Shown in pieces: positions 23,855-31,940 of a stretch of DNA of 34,203 nt. This DNA comes from JACDAN01 sp036554945 (GTDB lineage Bacteria; Actinomycetota; Thermoleophilia; Gaiellales; Gaiellaceae): positions 1 through 34,203 of the forward strand of contig DATBMH010000043.1 of assembly GCA_036554945.1 (NCBI GenBank), written 5' to 3'. The position numbers and the translations under genes are program-made. Numbering within the stretch: position 1 is the stretch's first letter; each line of letters opens with the position of its first letter. A model generated the notes under the pieces. That model saw nothing but the letters and a program-made list of their open reading frames with translations, did no database searches and was not told the DNA's origin.

Positions 23855-25176
23855 GCCGCCGTCAGACGCCGTCCGAAGACGACGGGCAGGGCGAGGGCGA
23901 GCATGGCGAGCGCGTAGAAGTACGACTGCTGCATCGTCAGGTAGAAGGCGTTCGCCGCCATGACCCCGGCGACCGCGGCCGTCAGGCCCCACGCGAGCGG
24001 CCGGACCCGCGCCGCGAGCGGGTCGCGCATCGCCGCCAGCGCCTTCCCGAGCCGGTGGCCGGCGCGGAGGCGCCGGAAGAGCCACCAGATGAACACGGCG
24101 AACAGCGCCGCGCCGACGATCCCCGTTTCGATCACGAGCGCCGCGTAGAACGAGTGCGGGCCCCAGTTCGTCAGCCCGGTGACGGCCTCGTAGTAGACCG
24201 AGAACGTGTTCAGGCCGAGGCCGAAGAGGGCGTGTCCGTCGAGCGCCGGCCGGATCAGCTCGTACACCTCGAAGTGCGTGGCCGTCGAGCCCGACTCCGT
24301 GTCCAGCCGCGACCGCACCACGGTCTCGAAGAAGTCCACCCGCCGCGACACGATCACCGCGAGCGCCAGCGCGAGCCCGCCGAGCGGTACCAGGACCGCC
24401 GCGGAGAGGAACTTGCGTCCGTAGGGAAAGAGCAGGACGACCACGCCGACGAAGAGCCCGAGCAGGCCGCTCCGGGAAAGCGTCGCCAGCTCGACGAGCA
24501 GGAGAAACGGCAGCAGGATCATCAGCGGGATGCGGAACGGATGTCCGCGCTCGAGCCGCAGGTAGAGCGGCGTGAGGATCAGGAGGGGTAGGAGCAGGAC
24601 GATCCCCAGGTGGTTCGGGTCGTTCGTCAGCGCGTTCGGCCGGTAGACGTCCGCGCCCTCGACCGCGCCGTAGAAGTTGATCGGACGGGCGTCGCCAAGC
24701 AGCGGGCCGAGGACGGTCTGGTCGAGGTCGCGGCCGGTCTCCGCGAAGGCGAGCTGCGCGACGCCGTAGACGCCGTTGAGCGCGATCCCGGCGCAGAGCG
24801 CGCCGAGCGCGATCCAGTAGAAGCGGAGCGGCCGGCGCGCGAGGTATGCGATCCCCACGGCGGCGAAGCTGAAGGTGATCGCGAACCGCGCCAGCCCCTT
24901 CGCGAACTGCGCAGCCGCCTGCTCGGTCTCGATGTTGTAGAAGCCGGCCAGGTAGACGACGAGGAAGCCGGCCGCGAAGAGGAGCAGGATCGCCACCGTG
25001 CGGTGGATGCGCCGCGGCCAGGAGCCCAGCCGCTCGAGCGCGAACGAGCCGACGAAGAGCACCGCCAGGATCCCGGCGAGGCCGATGGTGCCCGCCAGCT
25101 CCCACTGGATCTTCTCGAAGCTGACGCAGAAGAGCGTGGCGAGGAAGAGAAACGAGGTGACGCGGGGAAGGATCAC
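23851..25176 (-). CDS. O-antigen ligase / Wzy-type polymerase, membrane protein
   Basis: A 441-residue protein with about 11-12 hydrophobic segments, such as SFLFLATLFCVSFEKI, TVAILLLFAAGFLVVYLAGF, LGIVLLLPLLILTPLYLRL and LLGLFVGVVVLLF. The large loop after midpoint holds VYELIRPALDGHALFGLGLNTFSVYYEAVTGLTNWGPHSFYAALVIETGIVG, the family's conserved G-x-G-x-N/T-F and H-N/S-xx region. It polymerises glycan repeat units or ligates a finished glycan; sequence alone does not separate the two. GTG start overlaps the GT4 stop (GTGA), and its stop overlaps the next GT4 start. Confidence 0.87.
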   Translation of the reverse strand: MILPRVTSFLFLATLFCVSFEKIQWELAGTIGLAGILAVLFVGSFALERLGSWPRRIHRTVAILLLFAAGFLVVYLAGFYNIETEQAAAQFAKGLARFAITFSFAAVGIAYLARRPLRFYWIALGALCAGIALNGVYGVAQLAFAETGRDLDQTVLGPLLGDARPINFYGAVEGADVYRPNALTNDPNHLGIVLLLPLLILTPLYLRLERGHPFRIPLMILLPFLLLVELATLSRSGLLGLFVGVVVLLFPYGRKFLSAAVLVPLGGLALALAVIVSRRVDFFETVVRSRLDTESGSTATHFEVYELIRPALDGHALFGLGLNTFSVYYEAVTGLTNWGPHSFYAALVIETGIVGAALFAVFIWWLFRRLRAGHRLGKALAAMRDPLAARVRPLAWGLTAAVAGVMAANAFYLTMQQSYFYALAMLALALPVVFGRRLTAA

Positions 25177-26417
25177 GCGAGGCTCCGGATCAGCTCGGCG
25201 AGCTCCTGCGACCGGGTGCGGCGGGACAGCCGCTCCTTCAGCTCCGGCGACAACGGCGTGCCGTTCAGGCGGCCGCCCTGGTACTCGGTCTCCAGCTCCT
25301 CGAGGGCGGCGCGCAGCCCGTCCACGTCGTCGGGCGCGACGACCTTGCCGGCTCCGGTCTCGCGGATCAGGTCGGCGGCGGCGCCGTCCGGCGGGACCGC
25401 CGCCAGGATCGGCCGCTCGGCGGCGAGGTACTCGAAGACCTTGGCGGAGAGCACCGCCCGGCCGCGGCCGCCGGACTCGGGGATCAGCAGGAGGAGCGCT
25501 TCGGAGTCCTTCTGGATCGCGAGCACCTCGCGGCGCGGCAGGTACGGGTGGAGCTCGAGCCGGTCGCCGAGCTCGAGGCTCTCGGCCCACTCGCGGTCGG
25601 CGGCGCGGAAGTCCCCGACGAAGCGGAGGACGGCGTCGGTCTTCGAGGCGGCGAGCGCCTCGAGGATCGGCCGCGGGCTGCGGCGGCCGAAGAAGCTGCC
25701 CGTGTGCGTGATCCGGAGCCGGGGCGAGCGGTGGTAGGCCAGGCCGGCGAAGTCCTCGAAGTCGCAGCCGTTGGCGATCGTCTCGACGCGTTGCACGCCG
25801 AGGCCGCGCATCTCGTCCGCGATCGGCTCCGAGACGGCGACGACGGCATCGGCCCTTCGCGCGACGAGCCGGGCCACGCTCTCTCCCGTCCGCTCTTTCG
25901 CCCGGACGAGCGCGCTCTCCGTCCTGCGGTGCGGGTTCGCGAGGATCGAGTCGCGGAGGTCGGCGATCCAGCGGGCGCCGGTCGCCCGGCGGACCGCCGC
26001 GCCGATCAGGTGGACCGACGTGGGCGGCGAGGTCGTGATCACGACGTCGATCTTCTCGCGCCTCGCGATCCGGATCGCCGCGGGGATGGCGGTGAGGTTC
26101 CAGGTCACGTTCTCGTCCGGTGCGAGGGCCCGGCGGAAGGTGAGGCCCGCCTTGCGTGCCGCCCGTTCGAGGCCGGTCAGGCCGTGCAGCTCCTCCGCGG
26201 GCAGGCGTCCCTTCGGGCCGAGGTACCGCGCGCGGTGCACCCACGCCTGCGTGGGTGCGACGAGGTCGTCGTCGCGGTGCACCCACTTCGGGTCGTGCGG
26301 CGCGAGGACGTGGGTCTCGATCCCGAGTGCCGGCAGGTGGGTCGCGAACTTGAGCGGGCGCTGGACGCCGCCCCCGCCGGCCGGCGGGAAGTAGAGCGAC
26401 ACGAGCAGCACCTTCAC
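25173..26417 (-). CDS. GT4-family glycosyltransferase
   Basis: A 414-residue GT-B enzyme. KVLLVSLYFPPAGGGGVQRPLKFATHLPALG is the glycine-rich N-terminal loop. VDVVITTSPPTSVHLIGAAVRR, WIADLRDSI, VVAVSEPIADEM, ETIANGCDFEDF, ITHTGSFFGRRSP and GGRGRAVLSAKVFEYLAAERPILAAVP with DLIRETGAG follow. The pattern is that of the GT4 enzymes resembling capsular Cap/WbbC-type proteins. It starts at ATG 26417, only 10 bp after the transposase stop, and is coupled by GTGA to the ligase. Donor sugar unknown. Confidence 0.88.
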   Translation of the reverse strand: MKVLLVSLYFPPAGGGGVQRPLKFATHLPALGIETHVLAPHDPKWVHRDDDLVAPTQAWVHRARYLGPKGRLPAEELHGLTGLERAARKAGLTFRRALAPDENVTWNLTAIPAAIRIARREKIDVVITTSPPTSVHLIGAAVRRATGARWIADLRDSILANPHRRTESALVRAKERTGESVARLVARRADAVVAVSEPIADEMRGLGVQRVETIANGCDFEDFAGLAYHRSPRLRITHTGSFFGRRSPRPILEALAASKTDAVLRFVGDFRAADREWAESLELGDRLELHPYLPRREVLAIQKDSEALLLLIPESGGRGRAVLSAKVFEYLAAERPILAAVPPDGAAADLIRETGAGKVVAPDDVDGLRAALEELETEYQGGRLNGTPLSPELKERLSRRTRSQELAELIRSLA

Positions 26418-26427
26418 GCAGGAAAGG

Positions 26428-26862
26428 CTAGAGCGCGCCGAGGCCCGACCACGGCCAGTCGCGTCTCCGTCGGACGAGGCGCGCTCGCACCGGGTTGTCG
26501 ATGACGTAGCGGCAGACGGCGCGGAGGTGGCGGTCGCCCTCCACGAGCCTCGCGTCGAACCGGTTCTGGAAGAGGTGACCCGGACGCTGGTAGCGCCTGT
26601 TGAACCGCATCGCGTAGAGGCAGTTCAGCCGGTGCATGCCGGCGGAGAGCTCGAGACGCGGCGCCGAGATCACCAGGTGGACGTGGTTGGGCATCAGACA
26701 GAACGCGTTTGACCTCCAGCCGAAGCGCCGCGCCACATCCCGATAGAGCACGAGAAACGCGCGGTAGTCGAAGTCGTCGCGGAAGATTTCGGACGCAGCC
26801 ACGCCTCGTGCCGTTACGTGGTACGTGCCGTCTCCCAGAAGCTTGCGTGGGCGGCGCGGCAC
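26428..26862 (-). CDS. REP-associated tyrosine transposase (RAYT, Y1_Tnp)
   Basis: A 144-residue single-strand HUH-type nuclease related to IS200/IS605 TnpA. DGTYHVTARG, then AFCLMPNHVHLVI with the metal-binding His60-x-His62, MRFNRRYQRPGHLFQNRFDARLV and CRYVIDNPVRARLV with the nucleophile Tyr119 are all intact. RAYTs cut and spread REP hairpins rather than their own gene. GTG at 26862 precedes the usual PRRPRK start with GGAG just upstream; ATG at 26922 with AAAGGGG in front is an alternative that would add 20 residues. It sits in the sense direction between glycan genes, next to a 17-bp palindrome at 26968. Confidence 0.9.
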   Translation of the reverse strand: MPRRPRKLLGDGTYHVTARGVAASEIFRDDFDYRAFLVLYRDVARRFGWRSNAFCLMPNHVHLVISAPRLELSAGMHRLNCLYAMRFNRRYQRPGHLFQNRFDARLVEGDRHLRAVCRYVIDNPVRARLVRRRRDWPWSGLGAL

Positions 26863-26899
26863 GTCTCCAAGGTAGAGCCCAGGCACCGCACCGGCGGCG

Positions 26900-26936
26900 T
26901 CCGCGCCCCTTTCGACACACATCCGCGCCCCTTTCG
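26900..26936. repeat. Two 15-bp direct repeats, 22 bp apart
   Basis: TCCGCGCCCCTTTCG occurs at 26900-26914 and 26922-26936. On the minus strand each reads CGAAAGGGGCGCGGA and so carries a Shine-Dalgarno-like AAAGGGG upstream of possible transposase starts. Confidence 0.75.
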
Positions 26937-26967
26937 CCACGAAGACCATGCCCCCGCGAGCCAGGTC

Positions 26968-26984
26968 CGAGGGACAGTCCCTCG
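26968..26984. repeat. 17-bp palindrome, REP-like, beside the RAYT gene
   Basis: CGAGGGAC-A-GTCCCTCG has perfect 8-bp arms. It abuts the stop codon (26987-26985) of the upstream membrane-protein gene and lies about 105 bp before the RAYT start. GGGACNGTCCC hairpins are the kind of sequence associated with RAYTs. The 26863-26984 gap holds only these repeats. Confidence 0.7.
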
Positions 26985-28973
26985 CTAGAGGCGGTAGAGC
27001 AGGTAGCGGTCGTCGGCGTACTGCACCGGCAAGGCCGGGCGCAGGAAGGAGCGCGTGCGGTCGACGACCAGCCAGTTCGCGCCGTAGCTCCTCGGGATCG
27101 CGAGATCGCCCGTGCGCAGGAAGCGGACGACGTCCCGCCGGCGCGCGTAGGGCCGGTTGTCCTCGGTGTCCGCGACGTGCGCCGGCGGGCCCGCAGCCAC
27201 GTAGACGGGCGCAAGCGCGGCGATCCGGTAGCTCGTCTCGAGATCCGAGAACACGATCGAGCCCTCGGGGAGGTCCCGCAGCTGGCGGGCGAGCCCTGGC
27301 GTCAAGGGCTCGCGCGGCCCCGGCGGCTTCTGCCACTCGCGCATCCCGTGGACGGCGATCGGGAGGACGAACAGCAGCGCGGCGAGCCCCGCGTAGAGCC
27401 CGCGCCGCTCGATGCTCCCCCAGCGCCGGTCGATGTAGATGCCGGCCGGGATCGCCGCCAGGCCACCCACGAGCGCGATCCAGGTCGCGAACGCAGGGCC
27501 TCCGTCGTCGAGCGTCAGCCCGAAGTCCCCCGACCAGGTCAGCTGAAGCCAGAGCCCTGCAGCCAGCGCCGCCGGCAGCGCCGCGCCGCGCAGGAACCCG
27601 GCCAGCACCACACACCCGCCCGCGAACGCGAATGCGTACGGCATGAACCCGGCGATCCGCCGTGCCTGCGAGATGGACACGAGGTCGGCGAACGACGGGA
27701 AGACGAACGGCAGCAGCGTCAGGAGCAGGATCGGCAGCGAGCCGCCGACGACGAACGCGGCCCACCGTCGGCGTGCGGCAAACGCGGCGACCGGGATCGC
27801 CACCAGCCCGGCCACCGCGAGCGCGCCGCGGCGTCCGAACACCTCCGGCGCGAGCGCGTACCGCTGGATGGAGTCGACGTCGAGCTCCAGCGCGTACCGC
27901 TCCAGGGCCCGACGCACCTCGCCCTCCGTCGGCGTATGCCCGGCCGTGTCCTGCACGATCGGCGTCAGCCAGAGGAACGCGAGCGCCGAGGGCAGCCCCA
28001 CCGCCGCGAGACCCGCGGAGACCGTCAGCACGTCGCGCCGCGCCCAGATCGCCCGCACGATCCCGAACCCGGCCAACGTGATGAGCAGGAACAGCGCGTA
28101 GGTCGGATGGGACAGCGCGATCGCGAGCGAGGCGGCCGCGACCGGGATCGCGAACAGCGGGCGCTGCTCCCGGATCAGCAGGAACACGGACGCCAGCACC
28201 ATCGGCAGGAGCAGCTGGCGGGCGGCGGTCGCCGGCAGCGCCAGCGAGTCGTAGGCGCCGCCGTCGCCGGGCGCGAGGCCCGTGATCGCCACCTGCCCGG
28301 CCAGGACGGCGACGCCGCCCCACACCGTCTTGAAGAGCGCCCGGCCAGCCTCGAACGCGAGCACGAAGGCGAGCGGGACGAGGATCGCCGCCTCGTTGAG
28401 CACCACGTCGCCCGGATCGACCCCCGCCAGCTTCGAGACCAGCGCGAGGAACCCGTGCCACAGCGGGAACGCGTACCCCGGGTGCGGCCCCCCGTCCGCG
28501 AACTCGCCGACCGCGTCGATCGACAGCTCGTCGAACGCCTCCAGCTTCCGCACCCGCGCGAGGTGGAAGAGCGCGTCGCCGCCGAGCGCCGGCCCGAAGC
28601 GCCACACGAAGAACGCGAAGACCGCCCCGACACCGGCGACCGCCCAGGTCGCCCAGTGCATCCGCACGGGCTCCCGCCGTAGCGCGAAGGGCAGCGCGAC
28701 CGACGCCGCCGCACCGAGCACGATCAGCGTCAGCAGGATCGAGGTCCCGAGCGCGAAGGCGGCGAGCAGCCCGAGGAAGAGGACGCCGAGCGAGAGCGCG
28801 GCCGCCTCGGCGACCACGGGCAGGCGGAGCGCCCGGGCGATGATCGCGCCGGGGATCAGCAGGCACAGCGAGGCAGCCGTGAGCCGCAGGGCCAGCCCCG
28901 CGCCCTCCGCCGGGAGCAGGCGCGCGACTGCGAGCAGCGGGATCGCCGCCAGGACGAGTGGGAGCCGCGTCAC
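26985..28973 (-). CDS. Large GT-C-like polytopic membrane protein
   Basis: A 662-residue membrane protein with roughly a dozen hydrophobic helices and a soluble C-terminal part of about 100 residues (IVFSDLETSYRIAALAPVYVAAG to YLLYRL). After three or four helices comes an external-type loop, FGPALGGDALFHLARVRKLEAF and GGPHPGYAFPLWHGFLALVSKL. Asp and His there are reminiscent of GT-C glycosyltransferases of the PMT/DUF6541 kind, which use polyprenyl-phosphate sugars outside the membrane. The GTG at 28973 overlaps the GT2 stop (GTGA). The polyprenyl-phosphate-sugar synthase-like GT2 enzymes in this window could feed it. The exact family is uncertain. Confidence 0.7.
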   Translation of the reverse strand: MTRLPLVLAAIPLLAVARLLPAEGAGLALRLTAASLCLLIPGAIIARALRLPVVAEAAALSLGVLFLGLLAAFALGTSILLTLIVLGAAASVALPFALRREPVRMHWATWAVAGVGAVFAFFVWRFGPALGGDALFHLARVRKLEAFDELSIDAVGEFADGGPHPGYAFPLWHGFLALVSKLAGVDPGDVVLNEAAILVPLAFVLAFEAGRALFKTVWGGVAVLAGQVAITGLAPGDGGAYDSLALPATAARQLLLPMVLASVFLLIREQRPLFAIPVAAASLAIALSHPTYALFLLITLAGFGIVRAIWARRDVLTVSAGLAAVGLPSALAFLWLTPIVQDTAGHTPTEGEVRRALERYALELDVDSIQRYALAPEVFGRRGALAVAGLVAIPVAAFAARRRWAAFVVGGSLPILLLTLLPFVFPSFADLVSISQARRIAGFMPYAFAFAGGCVVLAGFLRGAALPAALAAGLWLQLTWSGDFGLTLDDGGPAFATWIALVGGLAAIPAGIYIDRRWGSIERRGLYAGLAALLFVLPIAVHGMREWQKPPGPREPLTPGLARQLRDLPEGSIVFSDLETSYRIAALAPVYVAAGPPAHVADTEDNRPYARRRDVVRFLRTGDLAIPRSYGANWLVVDRTRSFLRPALPVQYADDRYLLYRL

Positions 28974-29869
28974 CGCGTCGACTCGAGGAGTGACGTCGCC
29001 GGCCCGCCCGCGACCCAGGCTGCGGCATCCCGGTAGACCAGGCGGCGCTCGCCGCGGAAGACGAGCGAGCGGAGCCGCAGGCCCGCGAGGATCACGCGCC
29101 GCGCGCGCTCCGCCGCCGCCGCACCGCGGTGCTTGACGAGGAACCGGAGGTGGCCGCGAACCTGCTCGCGGAACAGGACGGCGGACTCGCGCCGCCAGGA
29201 CGCCCCGCCCACGTGCACGACCTCGGCCTCCGGGTAGAAGAGCGTCCGCCAGCCGGCGGCCCGCGCCCGGTACGACCAGTCCGTCTCCTCGCTGAAAAGG
29301 AAGAACGCCTCGTCGAACGGCCCGACATCCTCGAACGCCTCGCGGCGGATCAGGAACGCGGCCGCCTTCGCGAACTCGACCTCCCGCACCTCGTCGTGTC
29401 GGAACCCCGCGCCGTAGAACGCGTTCAGGAGGCGCGACCGCGGCGCGAGCTTCCGCAGGAACAGGTACTCGGTCGCGAGCCGCCACGGCGTCGGGAAGCC
29501 CCGCACCGACGGCTGCAGCGTGCCGTCCGGGTTCAGCAGCCGCGGCGCCACCCAGCCCGCGCGTGGGATCCCCTCCGCGAAGCGCGCGAGCCGGTCAGCC
29601 GCGTCGCCCACCGCCCAGGCGTCGGAGTTCAGGACGAGCACGTACGGCGCGGAGGTCTCCGCGATCCCGCGGTTCCAGCCCGCCGCGAGACCCCGGTTCT
29701 CCTGCTCGACGAGCCTCACGGCCGGAAAGCCGTCCCGGACGAGCTCGAGCGTCCCGTCGGTCGACCCGTGGTCGACGACCACTGCCTCGAGCCCGGCGAC
29801 GCTCTCGAGAGCCCGCTCGACGTGCGGCAGCCCGTTGTACGTGACGACGACGGCGGAGACCTCAGGCAT
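28970..29869 (-). CDS. GT2-family glycosyltransferase, rhamnosyltransferase-like
   Basis: A 299-residue GT-A enzyme: VSAVVVTYNGLPHVERALESV, VVDHGSTDGT, ENRGLAAGWNRGIA, LVLNSDAWAVG (metal site), LLNPDGTLQPSVRGFPTP, AAAFLIRREAFEDVGPFDEAFFLFSEETDWSYRAR. This is the WbbL/rhamnosyltransferase-like branch. ATG at 29869 is chosen; it overlaps the upstream membrane-protein stop by 8 bp. A start at 29890 would add seven unlikely residues. Its stop overlaps the GT-C-like gene. Confidence 0.9.
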   Translation of the reverse strand: MPEVSAVVVTYNGLPHVERALESVAGLEAVVVDHGSTDGTLELVRDGFPAVRLVEQENRGLAAGWNRGIAETSAPYVLVLNSDAWAVGDAADRLARFAEGIPRAGWVAPRLLNPDGTLQPSVRGFPTPWRLATEYLFLRKLAPRSRLLNAFYGAGFRHDEVREVEFAKAAAFLIRREAFEDVGPFDEAFFLFSEETDWSYRARAAGWRTLFYPEAEVVHVGGASWRRESAVLFREQVRGHLRFLVKHRGAAAAERARRVILAGLRLRSLVFRGERRLVYRDAAAWVAGGPATSLLESTR

Positions 29870-30833
29870 CGGGCACCGACCGCCGGGCACCGGGCCGCAC
29901 GGCCTCCCAGGCGACGATCGCCGCGCCCGGCAGCGCGAGCCCGATCGTCGTGACGAAGAACAGGAAGCCCGTGGCCGCAGCCGCGTCGGCGTCCACGTCC
30001 AGCCGGGTCATGAAGCTGACGAAGAACGCCTCGCGCACCGCGAGCCCGTTGATCGTGAACGGGACGAGCATCACGAGGAAGAGCAGCGGCCCGAGGACGA
30101 AGTACGGCCGCGGCGACAGCTCCACGCCGACCGCCTCGCCGCAGAGCCAGATCGAGAGGATCCGGACGATCTGGACCGCAGTCGTGAGCGCGAAGACGGC
30201 GAGCAGGACGGAGACGTTGTCGCGGTAGCCGTGCATCCCGCGGTAGAGCGCGCGCACCGGCCGCTCGATCCGCAGCCGCACGAGCAGCGGCCGGAAGCGG
30301 ACGAGCCGGCTGCGCAGGCTCCGCGAGAAGATCACGAACCCGGCGATCACGGTCGCGACGACGAAGAGCGCCTCGATCCAGAGGTAGACCCCGATGTCGT
30401 ACTCGCCGAAGGCGAGCGCGAGCCCGATCGCGGCGAGCATCAGCGTCGCGGCGCCGCCGATCGCCCGCTCGAGGATGACCGACCCGGCCACGGTCCCCGT
30501 GTTCCCGGGGTGGCGCTTCGCCGTCTCGTAGATCCGGGCCGCATCGCCCCCCACGGCGGTCGGCAGCACCTGGCTCGCCGCGTACGAGACGAAGTACGCG
30601 CGCGTCAGCCAGCCGAGCCGGTCGCGGATCCCCTTCGCGTCCAGCAGCCACTTCCAGCGCAGCGCCATCGGCCAGGTCGTCGCCACCGTGATCGTCACGG
30701 CGAGGAGGAAGTAGCCGAGATGGGTGTCGGCCAGGATCTCCAGCGTCCGGCCGACGTCGATCTTCCAGATGACGTACGCGGTGCAGAGCGCGGTGACGAG
30801 GAGGGTCAGCGAGACCCTCAGCCTCTTGCTCAT
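29862..30833 (-). CDS. Lysylphosphatidylglycerol synthetase/AglD-like membrane protein (UPF0104)
   Basis: A 323-residue protein with about eight hydrophobic helices and the family segment SYAASQVLPTAVGGDAARIYE. TVAGSVILERAIGGAATLML and VPFTINGLAVREAFFVSFMTRLDV match the flippase-like domain of MprF-related and AglD-like proteins. Standalone members in glycan loci are thought to move or present lipid-linked sugars, but their role is not settled. Since no Wzx is seen, this is one candidate for a lipid-linked intermediate flippase (inference). ATG overlaps the aminotransferase stop (ATGA). Confidence 0.85.
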   Translation of the reverse strand: MSKRLRVSLTLLVTALCTAYVIWKIDVGRTLEILADTHLGYFLLAVTITVATTWPMALRWKWLLDAKGIRDRLGWLTRAYFVSYAASQVLPTAVGGDAARIYETAKRHPGNTGTVAGSVILERAIGGAATLMLAAIGLALAFGEYDIGVYLWIEALFVVATVIAGFVIFSRSLRSRLVRFRPLLVRLRIERPVRALYRGMHGYRDNVSVLLAVFALTTAVQIVRILSIWLCGEAVGVELSPRPYFVLGPLLFLVMLVPFTINGLAVREAFFVSFMTRLDVDADAAAATGFLFFVTTIGLALPGAAIVAWEAVRPGARRSVPDA

Positions 30834-31930
30834 GTCAGGCGGGCGTGGACCCGCTGGAGCGCGTGAACCGCGTCCGCGACGTCCTCGTCGGAGTGCGCCG
30901 GCGAGAGCGGCAGCGAGAGGATCTCGGCCCCAGCCTGCTCGGCGACCGGCAGCGGCGGCTGGTCCGGCAGAAGCTCCCGGTACGCGCTGAGCGTGTGAAC
31001 CGGCAGGAAGTGGATACTCGTCCCGATGTTCTCCTCGGCGAGCAGGGCGACGTAGTCGTCGCGCGTCCCGCCCGCCGGCTCGGGGTCGATCCGGACGACG
31101 TAGAGGTGGAGCGCGTGGGTGTCGCGCGGGTCCCGCTCCAGCGGCTCGATGCCGTCCAGGCCTGCCACCGCCTCGTCGTAGGCGGCGACGTGCCGCTCGC
31201 GGATCGCCCGGTGCGCGTCGAGCTTGTCGAGCTGGACGAGCGCGATCGCAGCGAGGACGTCCGAGAGGTTCGCCTTGTAGCCCGGCACCGCGATGTCGTA
31301 GAGCGAGCCGCCGTGCCGCCGCATCAGGCGGAGGTCGCGGATCGAGTCCGCGATGTCGTCCCGGTCGGTCGTGACCACGCCGCCCTCGCCGGCGGCGACG
31401 TTCTTCGTCGCGTAGAGCGAGAAGCACGTCGCGTCGGAGAGGGCGCCGATCTTCCGCCCGCGGTACGCGCTCTCGACCGCGTGCGCCGCGTCCTCGATCA
31501 CCGGCAGGCCGAGCGCCCAGAGCGGATCGAGGTCGGCCGGCTGGCCCGCGAGGTGAACCGGGAGGATCGCCTTCGTCCGCTCCGTGACCGCCGCGGCGGC
31601 GTGCTCCGGGTCGATGTTGAGATCCGCGTCGCGGACGTCGACGAAGACCGGCGTGGCGCCGGTGTGGACGACGACGTTCGCCGTCGCCGGCCACGTGATC
31701 GGCGTCGTGATCACCTCGTCGCCGGGGCCGATTCCGAGCGCCACGAGGGAGAGGTGCATCGCGGCCGTCCCCGACGCCACCGCGATCGCGTGCTTCGCGC
31801 CGGTGTACTCGGCGAAGCGCCGCTCGAGCTCTGCCGCGTTCGGCCCGCTCGTCAGCCAGCCGGAGCGGATCGTGCGCGCGACGGCCTCGATCTCCTCCTC
31901 ACCGACGGCGGGAGGCTGGAACGAGAGCAT
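30830..31930 (-). CDS. DegT/DnrJ/EryC1/StrS-family sugar aminotransferase
   Basis: A 366-residue PLP enzyme of standard length that aminates a keto nucleotide sugar, usually with glutamate. GWLTSGPNAAELERRFAEY, VASGTAAMHLSLVALGIGPGDEVITTPITWPATANVV, LPVHLAGQPADLDPL and VIEDAAHAVESAYRGRKIG (Asp147) lead to SLYATKNVAAGEGG with the Schiff-base Lys176. The C-terminus has the expected NIGTSIHFLPVHTL loop. ATG at 31930 is the family start; the frame is open upstream but not homologous. It follows the ATP-grasp gene by 10 bp. Product is likely a 4-amino or 3-amino deoxysugar. Confidence 0.93.
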   Translation of the reverse strand: MLSFQPPAVGEEEIEAVARTIRSGWLTSGPNAAELERRFAEYTGAKHAIAVASGTAAMHLSLVALGIGPGDEVITTPITWPATANVVVHTGATPVFVDVRDADLNIDPEHAAAAVTERTKAILPVHLAGQPADLDPLWALGLPVIEDAAHAVESAYRGRKIGALSDATCFSLYATKNVAAGEGGVVTTDRDDIADSIRDLRLMRRHGGSLYDIAVPGYKANLSDVLAAIALVQLDKLDAHRAIRERHVAAYDEAVAGLDGIEPLERDPRDTHALHLYVVRIDPEPAGGTRDDYVALLAEENIGTSIHFLPVHTLSAYRELLPDQPPLPVAEQAGAEILSLPLSPAHSDEDVADAVHALQRVHARLT

Positions 31931-31940
31931 GGTCTCGCGT

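Noticed and set aside
26900..26984. Short CRISPR-like array from the 15-bp repeats
   Set aside because: Only two copies, spaced by 7 bp, with no cas genes; better explained as RAYT-associated repeats.
26709..28682. A 657-codon plus-strand open frame
   Set aside because: Antisense to the GT-C-like membrane gene and RAYT; composition is Arg/Asp/Gln-rich as expected from reading hydrophobic GC-rich codons backwards.
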